Positions 21,520 to 29,890 of a stretch of DNA of 33,523 nucleotides are shown here, one piece after another. Position 1 is the stretch's first letter, and every line of letters begins with the position of its first letter. The notes beneath the pieces were generated by a model that was given only the letters and a program-made list of their open reading frames with translations, was not told where the DNA came from and ran no database searches. The DNA comes from Actinobacteria bacterium Ga0077560 (lineage in GTDB: Bacteria > Actinomycetota > Thermoleophilia > Miltoncostaeales > Miltoncostaeaceae). Where the stretch lies: positions 1-33,523 of the forward strand of contig LNFL01000185.1 of NCBI GenBank assembly GCA_001464275.1, read 5' to 3'. Both the position numbers and the translations under genes were made by a program.

Positions 21520-22608
21520 GTGCCGAGCCGCCTGCCGCCGTGGACCACCTCGGTCCCGGTGCTGGCCCTGATCGCCCTGGTGGTCACCTGGGGCCGGGAC
21601 CTGCCGGTGCTCGTCGTGATCGTGGTGGGCGTGGTGCTCGCCGTGACCGTGGTGGCCGCCGTCCACCACGCGGAGGTGGTGGCCCACCGGGTGGGCGAGC
21701 CGTACGGCTCCATCGTGCTGGCCGTCGCGGTCACGGTGATCGAGGTGGGGCTCATCGTGGCCCTCATGATCTCCGGCGGCCCCGAGGCGAACGCCCTGGC
21801 GCGCGACACCGTCTTCGCTGCGGTGATGATCACCTGCAACGGCATCGTGGGGATCGCCCTGTTCGTGGGCGCGCTGCGCTACGGGCTCACGCACTTCAAC
21901 GCCGAGGGCTCGGGGTCGGCCCTGGCGACGGTCGCCACCCTGGCCGCCACCTGCCTGGTCCTGCCGGCGTACACCACCAGCGCCATCGGGCCGGTCTTCT
22001 CCACCGCGCAGCTGGTGTTCGCGTCCGTGGCGTCCCTGGCCCTGTACGGGCTGTTCATCGGCACCCAGACCGGCCGGCACCGGGACTTCTTCCTGCCGGT
22101 CACCCCGGAGGGCGCCGTCCTGGAGGAGGACGCGCACGCCGACCCGCCGCCGGCGCGGGCGGCGTGGACGAGCCTGGGACTGCTGGTGGCGGCACTGGTG
22201 GCCGTGGTGGGCCTGGCGAAGGTGGTGTCGCCGTCGGTGGAGTCCGCGGTGGCCGACGCCGGCCTGCCGAACTCGTTCGTGGGCGTCGTGATCGCCCTGC
22301 TCATCCTGGCGCCCGAGACGCTCGCCGCGACGCGCGCGGCGCTCAAGGACCGCATGCAGACCAGCCTCAACCTGGCCTACGGATCGGCGATGGCGAGCAT
22401 CGGGCTCACCATCCCGGCCATCGCCATCGCATCCTCGTGGATCGAGGGCGATCTGGTGCTGGGCCTCGGCGAGACCCAGATCGTGCTGCTGGTGCTCACC
22501 ATGTTCGTCTCGGCCCTCACGGTCATCCCGGGGCGGGCGACCCGCCTGCAGGGCGGGGTGCACCTGGTGCTGCTCGCGGCGTTCGTCTTCCTGGCGATGA
22601 ACCCCTAA
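21520..22608 (+). CDS. chaA: ChaA-type cation/proton antiporter (CaCA superfamily)
   Basis: The 362-residue membrane protein has about ten or eleven hydrophobic segments. The first alpha repeat contains EPYGSIVLAVAVTVIEVGLI and the second LILAPETLAATRAALKDR followed by LNLAYGSAMASIGLTIPAI, the two acidic-residue repeats of Ca2+/H+ and Na+/H+ exchangers. The length is close to E. coli ChaA (366). A hydrophilic loop around residues 190-215 (FLPVTPEGAVLEEDAHADPP) separates the two halves. It exports Ca2+, Na+ or K+ in exchange for protons. The GTG at 21520 is chosen to match the family N-terminus. The stop overlaps that of the convergent XRE gene (CTAA shared). Confidence 0.9.
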   Translation: MPSRLPPWTTSVPVLALIALVVTWGRDLPVLVVIVVGVVLAVTVVAAVHHAEVVAHRVGEPYGSIVLAVAVTVIEVGLIVALMISGGPEANALARDTVFAAVMITCNGIVGIALFVGALRYGLTHFNAEGSGSALATVATLAATCLVLPAYTTSAIGPVFSTAQLVFASVASLALYGLFIGTQTGRHRDFFLPVTPEGAVLEEDAHADPPPARAAWTSLGLLVAALVAVVGLAKVVSPSVESAVADAGLPNSFVGVVIALLILAPETLAATRAALKDRMQTSLNLAYGSAMASIGLTIPAIAIASSWIEGDLVLGLGETQIVLLVLTMFVSALTVIPGRATRLQGGVHLVLLAAFVFLAMNP

Positions 22609-22844
22609 CCGGCACCCCAGAGGGCCTCGACGGTCGTCTCGAGCGTTCCGGCCACCCGGAGGGCCAGATACACCGACGGGGCGTAGTCCCCGGTCTCCAT
22701 GGAGATGATCGTCTGGCGGCTCACGCCGGCGGCGCTCGCCAGGTCCTGCTGGGTCAGGCCCAGCTCGCGGCGGCGGGCGCGCACCAGCTCACCCGCCGCC
22801 CCGTCGGCGGTGTCGGCCCGCACAGAGCCCCCCTGCCGGCCCAT
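22605..22844 (-). CDS. Small XRE-family transcriptional regulator
   Basis: The 79-residue protein is essentially a single helix-turn-helix: ELVRARRRELGLTQQDLASA, then AGVSRQTIISMETGDYAPSV and LALRVAGTLETTVEALW. It resembles the SinR/YgzD-type stand-alone regulators often paired with a small membrane protein. It is coupled to the membrane protein gene upstream by a one-base overlap (TGATG). The 14-bp palindrome upstream of that operon is a candidate binding site. Confidence 0.92.
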   Translation of the reverse strand: MGRQGGSVRADTADGAAGELVRARRRELGLTQQDLASAAGVSRQTIISMETGDYAPSVYLALRVAGTLETTVEALWGAG

Positions 22845-23371
22845 CAGTCCTGCTCCGCGCCGGCCTCCGCGGCGAGCTGGCGACGCCGCGCCCGCGTGCG
22901 GGCGGTCAGGATGGCCACCCCGGCTCCGGCCCCGATGACGCCGCCGATGAGCGTGGCGCTCAGGTCCACGGCGTCGGGGTTGCCGAAGGCGTAGACGCAT
23001 CCGAGGACGAACACGGGCGCCGCGGGCAGGGTGAGGACGCTCAGCACGATGCGCTTGCGCGTCCAGCGGACCAGGCGCGTCTCGACGCGCTTGCGGCTCA
23101 CGTGCACCGTGGCGGGGATCATGGTGAGGTAGAACGCTCCCGCGACGATCGCGAGGAGGATGGCCGCGTCGCGGTCCGCGAACCAGATCAGCGCCGCGAG
23201 CGTCCACGGCACCAGGATCCACTGCGCCGAGGCGGCCAGGGCGATGCCCTCGTACCACCGGTAACGCTCGCGCTCGTCCTGGCCGTAGATGTCCCCGTCA
23301 TGGTCGAGGACCCAGTCGGTGAGGCGGTCGAGCACCCCCGGGGCGCTCCCGCCGGCATGTGAAGTGGACAT
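22844..23371 (-). CDS. Small membrane protein, four predicted transmembrane segments (paralogue 1)
   Basis: The 175-residue product has an N-terminal cytoplasmic motif LDRLTDWVLDHDGDIYGQDE followed by RERYRWYEGIALAAS and four hydrophobic segments, ending in a basic tail (ARTRARRRQLAAE). The N-terminal motif is shared with the neighbouring gene at 23411-23917. The arrangement of a small membrane protein plus an XRE regulator in one operon is frequent in actinobacteria, function unknown. The ATG at 23371 is used; an ATG at 23407 lies inside the predicted operator. Confidence 0.8.
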   Translation of the reverse strand: MSTSHAGGSAPGVLDRLTDWVLDHDGDIYGQDERERYRWYEGIALAASAQWILVPWTLAALIWFADRDAAILLAIVAGAFYLTMIPATVHVSRKRVETRLVRWTRKRIVLSVLTLPAAPVFVLGCVYAFGNPDAVDLSATLIGGVIGAGAGVAILTARTRARRRQLAAEAGAEQD

Positions 23372-23394
23372 GACGCGAGTATGCGTCACGTCAA

Positions 23395-23408
23395 CTTGAC
23401 ATGTCAAG
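23395..23408. promoter_or_regulatory. 14-bp perfect palindrome at the promoter of the membrane protein/XRE operon
   Basis: CTTGACATGTCAAG is a perfect palindrome. On the minus strand its TTGACA serves as a -35 element, with CATACT 18 nt downstream as -10, so a bound protein would block transcription. The small XRE protein of the same operon is the natural candidate. The paralogous gene on the other side ends at 23411, so the site does not sit at that gene's promoter. Confidence 0.6.
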
Positions 23409-23410
23409 CC

Positions 23411-23917
23411 CTATTGACGTGCGTCGGTCGCGCCCCGGCGGCGGCCCATGACCAGGCCGATCCCGGTGAGCGCCAGCAGCACCACGGCGGCGGTGACCGC
23501 CCCGCGGACCGCACCCTCGAACCCGATGCCGCTGGCGCGCGCGTACCCCAGCAGGAAGACCGGGTACGGCAGCACGTACGCCACGGTGAGCGCGGTCCGC
23601 GTGCGCGACCGACCGGGCGACTCGGTCCGCACCCCGCCGCGGCGCACGTGCATGTCCATCACGAGGATCGACAGCAGGGTGACGGCCAGCACGGCGAACA
23701 GCGCGTGCGCCGTCGCGGCGCCGGCGAACCAGACCAGCACGGCGACCAGCCACGGCAGCACGAGCCAGTGCAGCGAGGCGGCGAGCGCCGCCCCCTCGTA
23801 CCAGCGCAGGCGCTCGCGCTGGTCGGTTCCGTAGAGGTCGCCGTCGCGGTCGAGGATCCAGTCGGTGAGGCGGTCCAGGCGCCGGGGGCCGTCGCCGGCG
23901 GCGGGGGAATTGGGCAT
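23411..23917 (-). CDS. Small membrane protein (paralogue 2)
   Basis: The 168-residue product repeats the motif LDRLTDWILDRDGDLYGTDQ, then RERLRWYEGAALAASLHW, and has about four membrane segments, as in the gene at 22844-23371. The two probably arose by tandem duplication. The ATG at 23917 is used; an ATG at 23953 would add 12 residues (MTASQSGHHHFR). It has its own promoter region upstream toward the gltA terminator and no XRE partner of its own. Confidence 0.78.
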   Translation of the reverse strand: MPNSPAAGDGPRRLDRLTDWILDRDGDLYGTDQRERLRWYEGAALAASLHWLVLPWLVAVLVWFAGAATAHALFAVLAVTLLSILVMDMHVRRGGVRTESPGRSRTRTALTVAYVLPYPVFLLGYARASGIGFEGAVRGAVTAAVVLLALTGIGLVMGRRRGATDARQ

Positions 23918-23987
23918 GCGGAAATGATGGTGACCGCTCTGCGAGGCCGTCAAGCGGCATCCGCCCGGCGCCCCGGGCGCGGAAACG

Positions 23988-24016
23988 ACGAGGGGCGCCC
24001 GGTGGGCGCCCCTCGT
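23988..24016 (-). terminator. Citrate synthase terminator hairpin
   Basis: ACGAGGGGCGCCC (23988-24000) and its perfect complement (24004-24016) form a 13-bp stem around GGT. It lies 25 nt downstream of the gltA stop on the minus strand. Confidence 0.85.
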
Positions 24017-24040
24017 GGTCCTGCGCGTGGGTGCGGTGCC

Positions 24041-25318
24041 CTAGCGGGCGCCGACCGCCGCGTAGTCGCGCTTGGCCGGGCCCACGTACACCTGACGGGG
24101 ACGGCTGATCTTCTGTTCCTTGTCGTTGATCATCTCGTACCACTGCGAGGTCCAGCCGGGCATGCGGCCGATCGCGAACATCACGGTGAACATCTCCACC
24201 GGGATGTTGAGCGCCTCGTAGATGAGGCCCGAGTAGAAGTCGACGTTCGGGTACAGCTTGCGCTTGACGAAGTACTCGTCCTCCAGCGCGACCTTCTCGA
24301 GCTGGACCGCGATCTCGAGGAGCGGGTTCACCCCGGTCACCGCGAACACGTCGTCGCAGGCCTTCTTGATGATCGTCGCCCGCGGGTCGAAGTTCTTGTA
24401 GACCCGGTGGCCGAAGCCCATCAGGCGCTCCTTGCCGCCCTTCACGCCCTCGATGAACGCCGGGATGTTCTCGGCCTTCTCGATGCGGCGCAGCATCTTC
24501 AGCACGGCCTCGTTGGCGCCGCCGTGCAGCGGGCCGTAGAGGGCGGCCACACCGGCGGCCGCGGCGGAGTACGGGTCCACCTGCGAGGAACCGACCGACC
24601 GGACGGCGCTGGTGGAGCAGTTCTGCTCGTGGTCCGCGTGGAGGATGAGCAGGACGTCGAGCGCCTTCACCAGACGAGGATCAGGCGACTCCTGGCCGAT
24701 CATCGTGAGGAAGTTCTCGGCGTACGAGAGACCCGGCTTCGGGTCGATGTACGGCTGGCCGGCGTTGTGCCGGTAGGCGTACGCGCCGAGGGTCGCGACC
24801 TTGGCGTTCAGGCGCACGACCTGGCGGCGCTGGGCCTCGGGGTCGGTGATGTCGTTCGCGTCCGGGTACACCGGGGCGAGCGCGGCGATCGCGGCCAGGA
24901 GGATCGTCATCGGGTGGGCGTCCTTCGAGAAGCCCTCCACGACCCCGCGTACCCGCGGGTCGACGGTCAGCTCGGCAGCAATGTCCGACTCCCACTGCGT
25001 CAGCTGGGTCTGCGTCGGGAGCTCACCCTCCAGCAGGAGGTACGCGACCTCCAGGAAGTTGCTCTGCCCGGCGAGCTGCTCGATCGGGTAGCCCCGGTAC
25101 TGGAGCACGCCCGCGTCGCCATCAAGGAACGTGATGGCGCTCCGACACGAGGCGGTGTTCATGAAGGCCGGGTCATAGGTCATGAGCCCGAAATCAGCGT
25201 CATCGACCTTGATCTGACGAAGGTCGGTGGCGCGGATGGTCCCATCGGCGATGGGGATCTCGTAGGTCGTACCGGTGCGGTTGTCGGTGACCGTCAGCGT
25301 GTCGGTCGAGGTCGTCAA
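24041..25318 (-). CDS. gltA: Citrate synthase (type II)
   Basis: The 425-residue protein is a bacterial hexameric-type citrate synthase, condensing oxaloacetate and acetyl-CoA at the entry to the TCA cycle. The N-terminal beta domain (LTVTDNRTGTTYEIPIADGT) is followed by FLDGDAGVLQYRGYPIEQLA, the oxaloacetate-site histidine in LILHADHEQNCSTSAVR, the YGPLHGGANEAVL histidine and the catalytic region LMGFGHRVYKNFDPRA. The length matches E. coli GltA (427). The TTG at 25318 is chosen because AAGGGA lies 8 nt upstream. A TTG at 25363 would add 15 residues and leave no room for that site. A TATGCT -10-like element at 25383-25378 fits a roughly 50-nt leader. Confidence 0.96.
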   Translation of the reverse strand: MTTSTDTLTVTDNRTGTTYEIPIADGTIRATDLRQIKVDDADFGLMTYDPAFMNTASCRSAITFLDGDAGVLQYRGYPIEQLAGQSNFLEVAYLLLEGELPTQTQLTQWESDIAAELTVDPRVRGVVEGFSKDAHPMTILLAAIAALAPVYPDANDITDPEAQRRQVVRLNAKVATLGAYAYRHNAGQPYIDPKPGLSYAENFLTMIGQESPDPRLVKALDVLLILHADHEQNCSTSAVRSVGSSQVDPYSAAAAGVAALYGPLHGGANEAVLKMLRRIEKAENIPAFIEGVKGGKERLMGFGHRVYKNFDPRATIIKKACDDVFAVTGVNPLLEIAVQLEKVALEDEYFVKRKLYPNVDFYSGLIYEALNIPVEMFTVMFAIGRMPGWTSQWYEMINDKEQKISRPRQVYVGPAKRDYAAVGAR

Positions 25319-25594
25319 TCCAGTGTCCCTTCGGTGCGTTTCCCCTGGGGCTGCTTCGCTCAAAGATGCATCGGAGAAGCATAGTCACCCCATGACGATT
25401 GGGGCGGGCATACCCACCCCATTCGTGACACGGATGTCAGGAACGGCGACTCGAGGGCCTGCCCCGGGCGTTCACGCGGGGGCCACGCCGCTGTAACCGG
25501 GGGCATGAGGGCGGTGGGACACGATCGCGGCGACGCCCGATCCCGCGCACCGCCGCGACGCGGCGCCGGGACGCCACCCTGACCAGGAGCGCCA
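25319..25594. other. Divergent intergenic region between gltA and the PHP-glycosyltransferase operon
   Basis: This 276-nt stretch contains no supported gene. It holds the gltA promoter candidate (TGACTATGCT on the minus strand at about 25387-25378), an imperfect G-run/C-run palindrome (25398-25423) and an inverted repeat TGACA-N4-TGTCA (25426-25439). A TGTAAC element at about 25492 could be a -10 for the plus-strand operon, followed by a long leader to its GGAG ribosome site at 25584-25587. Confidence 0.45.
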
Positions 25595-28051
25595 GTGCCT
25601 CTCGCCGTCGACCGCCGCACCGCGCCGCCCGACGCCGCCGCGACCACCCGCGTGGACCTGCACCTGCACTCACGAGCGTCCACCGACACCGGCAGCTGGT
25701 TCCTCACCCGGGCCCTCATGCCGGAGTCGTTCGTGGACCCCGCCGATGCCTACGCCACCTGCAAGCGGCGCGGCATGGACCTGGTGACGCTGACCGACCA
25801 CAACACGATCTCCGGTGCCCTGGAGATCGCCCACCACCCGGACGTGCTGGTGGGCGTGGAGATCACCACCTGGTTCCCCGAGGACCGCGTTCCCCTGCAC
25901 GTGCTGGCATGGGGCATCGACGAGCCGCTGTGGGCCGACCTGGACCGGGCGCGCGAGAGCCTCTACGACGCCCTCGCCGTCCTGCGGGCGCGGGACGTGC
26001 CGCACTGCCTCGCGCACCCGCTGCACCGGGTGGGGGACGACCTCACCGTCGACCACCTGGAGAAGTGCCTGCTGCTGTTCCCCATGTGGGAGGGCCGCAA
26101 CGGCGCCCGGCCGGCGCTGGGCAACGAGGTGGGCGTCCGGATCGCCCGGAGCGCGAGCCCCGACCTGCTGCGGCGCCTCGCCGAGAAGCACGGCATCGAG
26201 CCCTGCGGCGACGGCCCGCCGGCGCTGACGGGCGGCAGCGACGACCACTCGGTGCTGGAGGCCGCCTGCGCCTGGACCCAGACCCCGTACGCGGCGACCC
26301 CTTCGGACCTTCTCGATCACCTGCGCGCCGGTCGCACCACGCCGGGCGGCGCGGACGGCACCGCCTCGGCGCTGGCGCACTCGGTGGGCACGCTGCTGCT
26401 GAAGCGCTACGCGGAGGCGGGGGCGGCGGGGATCCCGCGGCAGCTGCGCGGGCCCTTCGCCGATCTCATCCACCACCCGCTCGCGGAGGCGCCCGCGTCG
26501 GCCGGGACCGGCGGAGAATCGCCGTTCGCCGAGGACCTGATGCGGCGCGCCCGGGGCGACCGGCGCATCCGGCGGGAGTTCCGCCGGACCGGCCGCGCGC
26601 AGGACAGCCCTGAGCGTTCCCGCGAGCGCCTGCGGCTGGTGACCGGCTGGATCCACGGGGAGGCCCTGTCCGCCGCGCTCGACCCGTCCGGGTTCACGCT
26701 CGGGTCCCTGGGCCGGCGGCTGGACGCGCTGATGGCCGCCGGCGCGGTGGCGGCCCCGTATTGCCTGGCCGCCCGCTGGATGCGCGACGAGCGCGAGCAC
26801 GCCGTGGCGTTCGAGCGGGACTTCTTCGGCGCGCCCGGCGTGAGCCTGCAGGACGTGCCGGTGAAGGCCGCGGTGTTCACCGACACCTTCGACCAGCTCA
26901 ACGGCGCCGCCGGCACCATGCGGCGGCTGGCCGCGTGGTCGGCGTCGCGCGCGGACGTGCCGGTCACCGTCATCACCGGCGGCGACCCGCGGAGGTCGGA
27001 GCCGGGAGTGCGCCGGATGACGCCCGCCGTGTCCCTGCCGGTGCCCGCGTACGCCGACCCCGGATGGCGGCTGTCGGTGCCGTCCATGCTGGATGTGCTC
27101 GATGCGGTCGACGGCATCGGCGCCCGCGTGGTGCACGCCGCGACGCCCGGGCCGATGGGCCTGGCCGCGCTGCTGGTGGCCCGCACCCTGGGCCTGCCCT
27201 TCGTGGCCAGCTACCACACCGAGCTGGGCGAGTACGCGATGCACCTCACCGGCGACCGGCTCGCCGCGGGCGTCACCCGCCGCGCCGTCCGCTGGTTCTA
27301 CTCCCAGGCGCAGCGCGTCTACGTGCCCACCCGGGCGACGGGTCAGGGGCTGCTGGAGGAGGGCATCGACCCCTCCCGCGTCTATCTGTTCGGGCGCGGC
27401 GCCGACCTGGAGGCGTTCTCCCCGGCGCACCGATCCTGGACCGCCCGCCAGCGCATGGGCGGCCGCGGCGCGACGGTGGTGCTCTACGTGGGGCGCATCT
27501 CCCGCGAGAAGGGGCTGCTCGCGCTGGCCCGCGCGTTCCGGCGGGCGGCGGCGACCCGCCCGCACCTGCAGCTGGTGCTGGTCGGCGACGGGCCCTACCG
27601 GGAGGAACTGGCACGGGAGCTGGCCGGCACCCGGCACCGCTTCCTGGGTCCGCTCACCGGCGGGAGCCTCGCGTCGGCGTACGCCTCGGCGGACATGTTC
27701 TGCCTGCCGTCGGCGACGGAGACCTTCGGCCAGGTGGTGCTGGAGGCCGCCGCGTCGGCGCTCCCGGCCATCGTGACCGACCGGGGTGGCGCGCAGGAGT
27801 CGGTGGAGCACGGCGTCACCGGCCTGGTGGTGCCGGCCGACGACCCCGCCGCGCTCGCTGCCGCGATCGGCCGCCTGGCCGACGACCCCACCGGGTGCGG
27901 GCTCATGGGCGCCCGGGCGCGGGAGGCCGCGGGCCGCCGGCACGGCTGGAACGAGGTGCTCTCGGGGCTGGTGGACGGCTACGCCGAGTTGCTGGGCGCG
28001 CCGACCGCGGGTCCCCCATCGCGTCCCGCGACCGTGGCGGAGCGGGCATGA
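25595..28051 (+). CDS. PHP-domain/GT4 glycosyltransferase fusion protein
   Basis: The 818-residue protein fuses two enzymes. Residues 19-240 are a PHP metal-dependent phosphoesterase-like domain: VDLHLHS (H23, H25), LTDHNT (about residue 68), GVEITTW, CLAHPLHRV and GGSDDHS (about 215). Residues about 240-430 are a helical, Arg-rich connector. The C-terminal half is a GT-B family 4 glycosyltransferase: VFTDTFDQLNGAAGTMRRLA, SYHTELGEYA, VYVPTRATGQGLLEEGI, VVLYVGRISREKG, VLVGDGPYREEL and SATETFGQVVLEAAASALPA. The GT half looks like mannosyltransferases acting on diacylglycerol or phosphatidylinositol. The GTG start has GGAG 7 nt upstream. The stop overlaps the next ATG. PHP-GT4 fusions have appeared in actinobacteria, but a function is not established to my knowledge. 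Confidence 0.9.
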   Translation: MPLAVDRRTAPPDAAATTRVDLHLHSRASTDTGSWFLTRALMPESFVDPADAYATCKRRGMDLVTLTDHNTISGALEIAHHPDVLVGVEITTWFPEDRVPLHVLAWGIDEPLWADLDRARESLYDALAVLRARDVPHCLAHPLHRVGDDLTVDHLEKCLLLFPMWEGRNGARPALGNEVGVRIARSASPDLLRRLAEKHGIEPCGDGPPALTGGSDDHSVLEAACAWTQTPYAATPSDLLDHLRAGRTTPGGADGTASALAHSVGTLLLKRYAEAGAAGIPRQLRGPFADLIHHPLAEAPASAGTGGESPFAEDLMRRARGDRRIRREFRRTGRAQDSPERSRERLRLVTGWIHGEALSAALDPSGFTLGSLGRRLDALMAAGAVAAPYCLAARWMRDEREHAVAFERDFFGAPGVSLQDVPVKAAVFTDTFDQLNGAAGTMRRLAAWSASRADVPVTVITGGDPRRSEPGVRRMTPAVSLPVPAYADPGWRLSVPSMLDVLDAVDGIGARVVHAATPGPMGLAALLVARTLGLPFVASYHTELGEYAMHLTGDRLAAGVTRRAVRWFYSQAQRVYVPTRATGQGLLEEGIDPSRVYLFGRGADLEAFSPAHRSWTARQRMGGRGATVVLYVGRISREKGLLALARAFRRAAATRPHLQLVLVGDGPYREELARELAGTRHRFLGPLTGGSLASAYASADMFCLPSATETFGQVVLEAAASALPAIVTDRGGAQESVEHGVTGLVVPADDPAALAAAIGRLADDPTGCGLMGARAREAAGRRHGWNEVLSGLVDGYAELLGAPTAGPPSRPATVAERA

Positions 28052-29166
28052 GCGCGCCGGCGAGCGTCGTGGACGTCACCCAGTGGTACGCCCCCTCCTC
28101 GGGCGGCATCCGCACGTACCTGCGCGCAAAGGCGGGGTGGGCCGAGCGGCAAGGGCTGGCGCACGCGGTCATCGCCACCGCGGCGCGGGACGAGGAGACC
28201 ACCCTGGCCGGCAGCCCGTTGACGCTGCTGCGTGGGCGCACCCCCACCCGCCGATGGGGATACCGGGTGGCGCTGCGCTCGCACGGCGTCGTCGATGCCC
28301 TCGACCGGCTGCAGCCCGAGGTGGTCGTGGTGCACGACGCCCTCGCGTTCCCGGGGACCCTGGCCCTCTGGGCGCGCCGGAACGGCGCGACGCTGGTGGT
28401 GATGTGCCACTCGCACCTGGAGGCCGCGGTCAACGGACTGCCCGGCGCGGTGGCCCGTCCCCTCCGCGCCGGGCTCCGCGTGGTGCAGCGGCGGGCCCTG
28501 GAGGCGGGTGACGTGGTGGTGGTGGCCTCGGAGGACCTGCGCCGCCGGGTCGCCGCCGACACCGACGTGCCGGTCCGGGTGGCGCCCTTGGGCGTCGACG
28601 TCCGGGTGTTCCGGTCGGCCCAGCCGGACCCGGTGCTGCACGACCGGCTGGCCGGCGACGCGCCGCTGCTGCTCTACGCGGGCCGCCTGTCGAGCGAGAA
28701 GCGGGTGGATCTGCTCGCGCCGATGCTGGCCCGCCTGGGCCCGACCACGACGCTCGTGGTCGCCGGCGAGGGCGCCGCCCGGCCCCGCGTGGAGCGCGCC
28801 GCCGCCCGGGCCGGCCTCTCGGACCGTGTCCGGTTCCTGGGTCACGTCGGGGATCGGGAGCGCCTGGCGCGCCTCATGGCCACCGCCGACTGCTTCGTCC
28901 ACCCCAACCCGGACGAACCGTTCGGCCTGGCGCCGGTGGAGGCGGCCGTGGCGGGCTGCCGTGTCGTCGCGCCGCACACGGTGGGATCCGCCGACATCCT
29001 GCGCCGCTGCGGCGCCGTGCTGGTGGATCCGGGTGACCCGGAGGCGCTCGCGAGGGGCGTTCTCACCGCCCTCACCCGGCCCCGGCCGCCGCCGGACTCC
29101 TCGGAGCTCACGTGGGACCACACCTTCGCCGCGGAGTGGCGCATGTACGCGGAGCTGCGGGCATGA
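28048..29166 (+). CDS. GT4 family glycosyltransferase
   Basis: The 372-residue protein is a second GT-B enzyme. The acceptor-domain start is VVDVTQWYAPSSGGIRTYLR, with HDALAFPGTLALWA and MCHSHLEAAV following. The donor-domain elements are LLYAGRLSSEKRVDLLAPML, LVVAGEGAARPR and FVHPNPDEPFGLAPVEAAVAG. It overlaps the PHP-GT4 gene (ATGA) and the deacetylase gene (ATGA), so all three are co-translated and probably act on one glycan or glycolipid. Confidence 0.92.
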   Translation: MSAPASVVDVTQWYAPSSGGIRTYLRAKAGWAERQGLAHAVIATAARDEETTLAGSPLTLLRGRTPTRRWGYRVALRSHGVVDALDRLQPEVVVVHDALAFPGTLALWARRNGATLVVMCHSHLEAAVNGLPGAVARPLRAGLRVVQRRALEAGDVVVVASEDLRRRVAADTDVPVRVAPLGVDVRVFRSAQPDPVLHDRLAGDAPLLLYAGRLSSEKRVDLLAPMLARLGPTTTLVVAGEGAARPRVERAAARAGLSDRVRFLGHVGDRERLARLMATADCFVHPNPDEPFGLAPVEAAVAGCRVVAPHTVGSADILRRCGAVLVDPGDPEALARGVLTALTRPRPPPDSSELTWDHTFAAEWRMYAELRA

Positions 29167-29831
29167 GCGGGGGCTCGCTGGTGGTGTCGATCCACGACGT
29201 CTCCCCCGCCACCGCGGACGCCGCGCGCCGGCTGCGCGGCCTGGTCACCGACTGCGCCGGCGAGGTGCCGGTGAGCCTGCTGGTGGTGCCGCGGTACCAC
29301 GGGCGGGCGATGTGGGACCAGGACACGCCCGCCTGGATCCGTGAGCGCGTCGGCGACGGCGACGAGGTGGTCCTGCATGGGCTCGTCCACGCCGACGGCC
29401 GGGGACGGGACGGCGCCGAGTTCACCCCCGACACCGGGTTGCGCGGATCCATGTGGGCCATCGCGGAGGGCCGCAGCGCCCTCGCCATGGTGGGGGCGCC
29501 GGCCTACGCGCATCCCCGATGCCTGGAGGCCGCACTCGCGGATTCCGGCATCGCGTGGTGGGCCACGCGGCGCGAGCTGCGCGCGCGCGGCCGCGTGATC
29601 CCGCTTCCCAGCGTCGGGCTGGGCACCTCCACCCGGACCAAACGGGCGGTGAGCCCGCTCGCCGCGCACGCCGCGATCCGGGCGCTGCGCGAGGTGCCGG
29701 CGGTGCGCCTGGACCTGCACCCGGCGGACCTGGCTCACCGCAGGCTCGCCCGGGAGGTGCCGCGCCTGATGGAGCGTCTGCTGGGGCAGGGCCGCCGGCC
29801 GGTCCGGCACCGGGACCTGCTGTCGTGCTGA
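29163..29831 (+). CDS. DUF2334/polysaccharide-deacetylase-like protein
   Basis: This 222-residue protein has a divergent NodB/polysaccharide deacetylase fold of the DUF2334 type: VVSIHDVSPATAD (metal aspartate), LVVPRYHG, VVLHGLVHADGRG (metal histidines), APAYAHPRCLEAAL and the C-terminal VRLDLHPADLAH. Members remove acetyl groups from glycans at a zinc site. It lacks a signal peptide, so it would act in the cytoplasm, consistent with processing of a sugar intermediate handled by the two preceding glycosyltransferases. The start overlaps the preceding stop. Confidence 0.88.
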   Translation: MSGGSLVVSIHDVSPATADAARRLRGLVTDCAGEVPVSLLVVPRYHGRAMWDQDTPAWIRERVGDGDEVVLHGLVHADGRGRDGAEFTPDTGLRGSMWAIAEGRSALAMVGAPAYAHPRCLEAALADSGIAWWATRRELRARGRVIPLPSVGLGTSTRTKRAVSPLAAHAAIRALREVPAVRLDLHPADLAHRRLAREVPRLMERLLGQGRRPVRHRDLLSC

Positions 29832-29890
29832 CCGCCGCGGCCGTCGCGGCGGTCGTGGTGGTTGCCGTGTTCCTGGGGCTGCGGCCCTAG
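29825..29890 (+). CDS. Possible 21-residue single-pass membrane peptide
   Basis: A GTG at 29825 inside the last codons of the deacetylase gene opens a 21-residue frame, MLTAAAVAAVVVVAVFLGLR-P, which is one continuous hydrophobic segment with a basic end. The GTGCTGA overlap allows translational coupling. Its TAG stop shares CTAG with the stop of the convergent gene. It may be a real small membrane protein, or a chance frame in GC-rich DNA. Confidence 0.4.
   Translation: MLTAAAVAAVVVVAVFLGLRP

Noticed and set aside
25505-25581. 25-codon plus-strand frame (ATG 25505) ahead of the PHP-GT4 gene as an upstream leader peptide
   Set aside because: No ribosome site, no stretch of regulatory amino acids and ordinary GC-rich composition.
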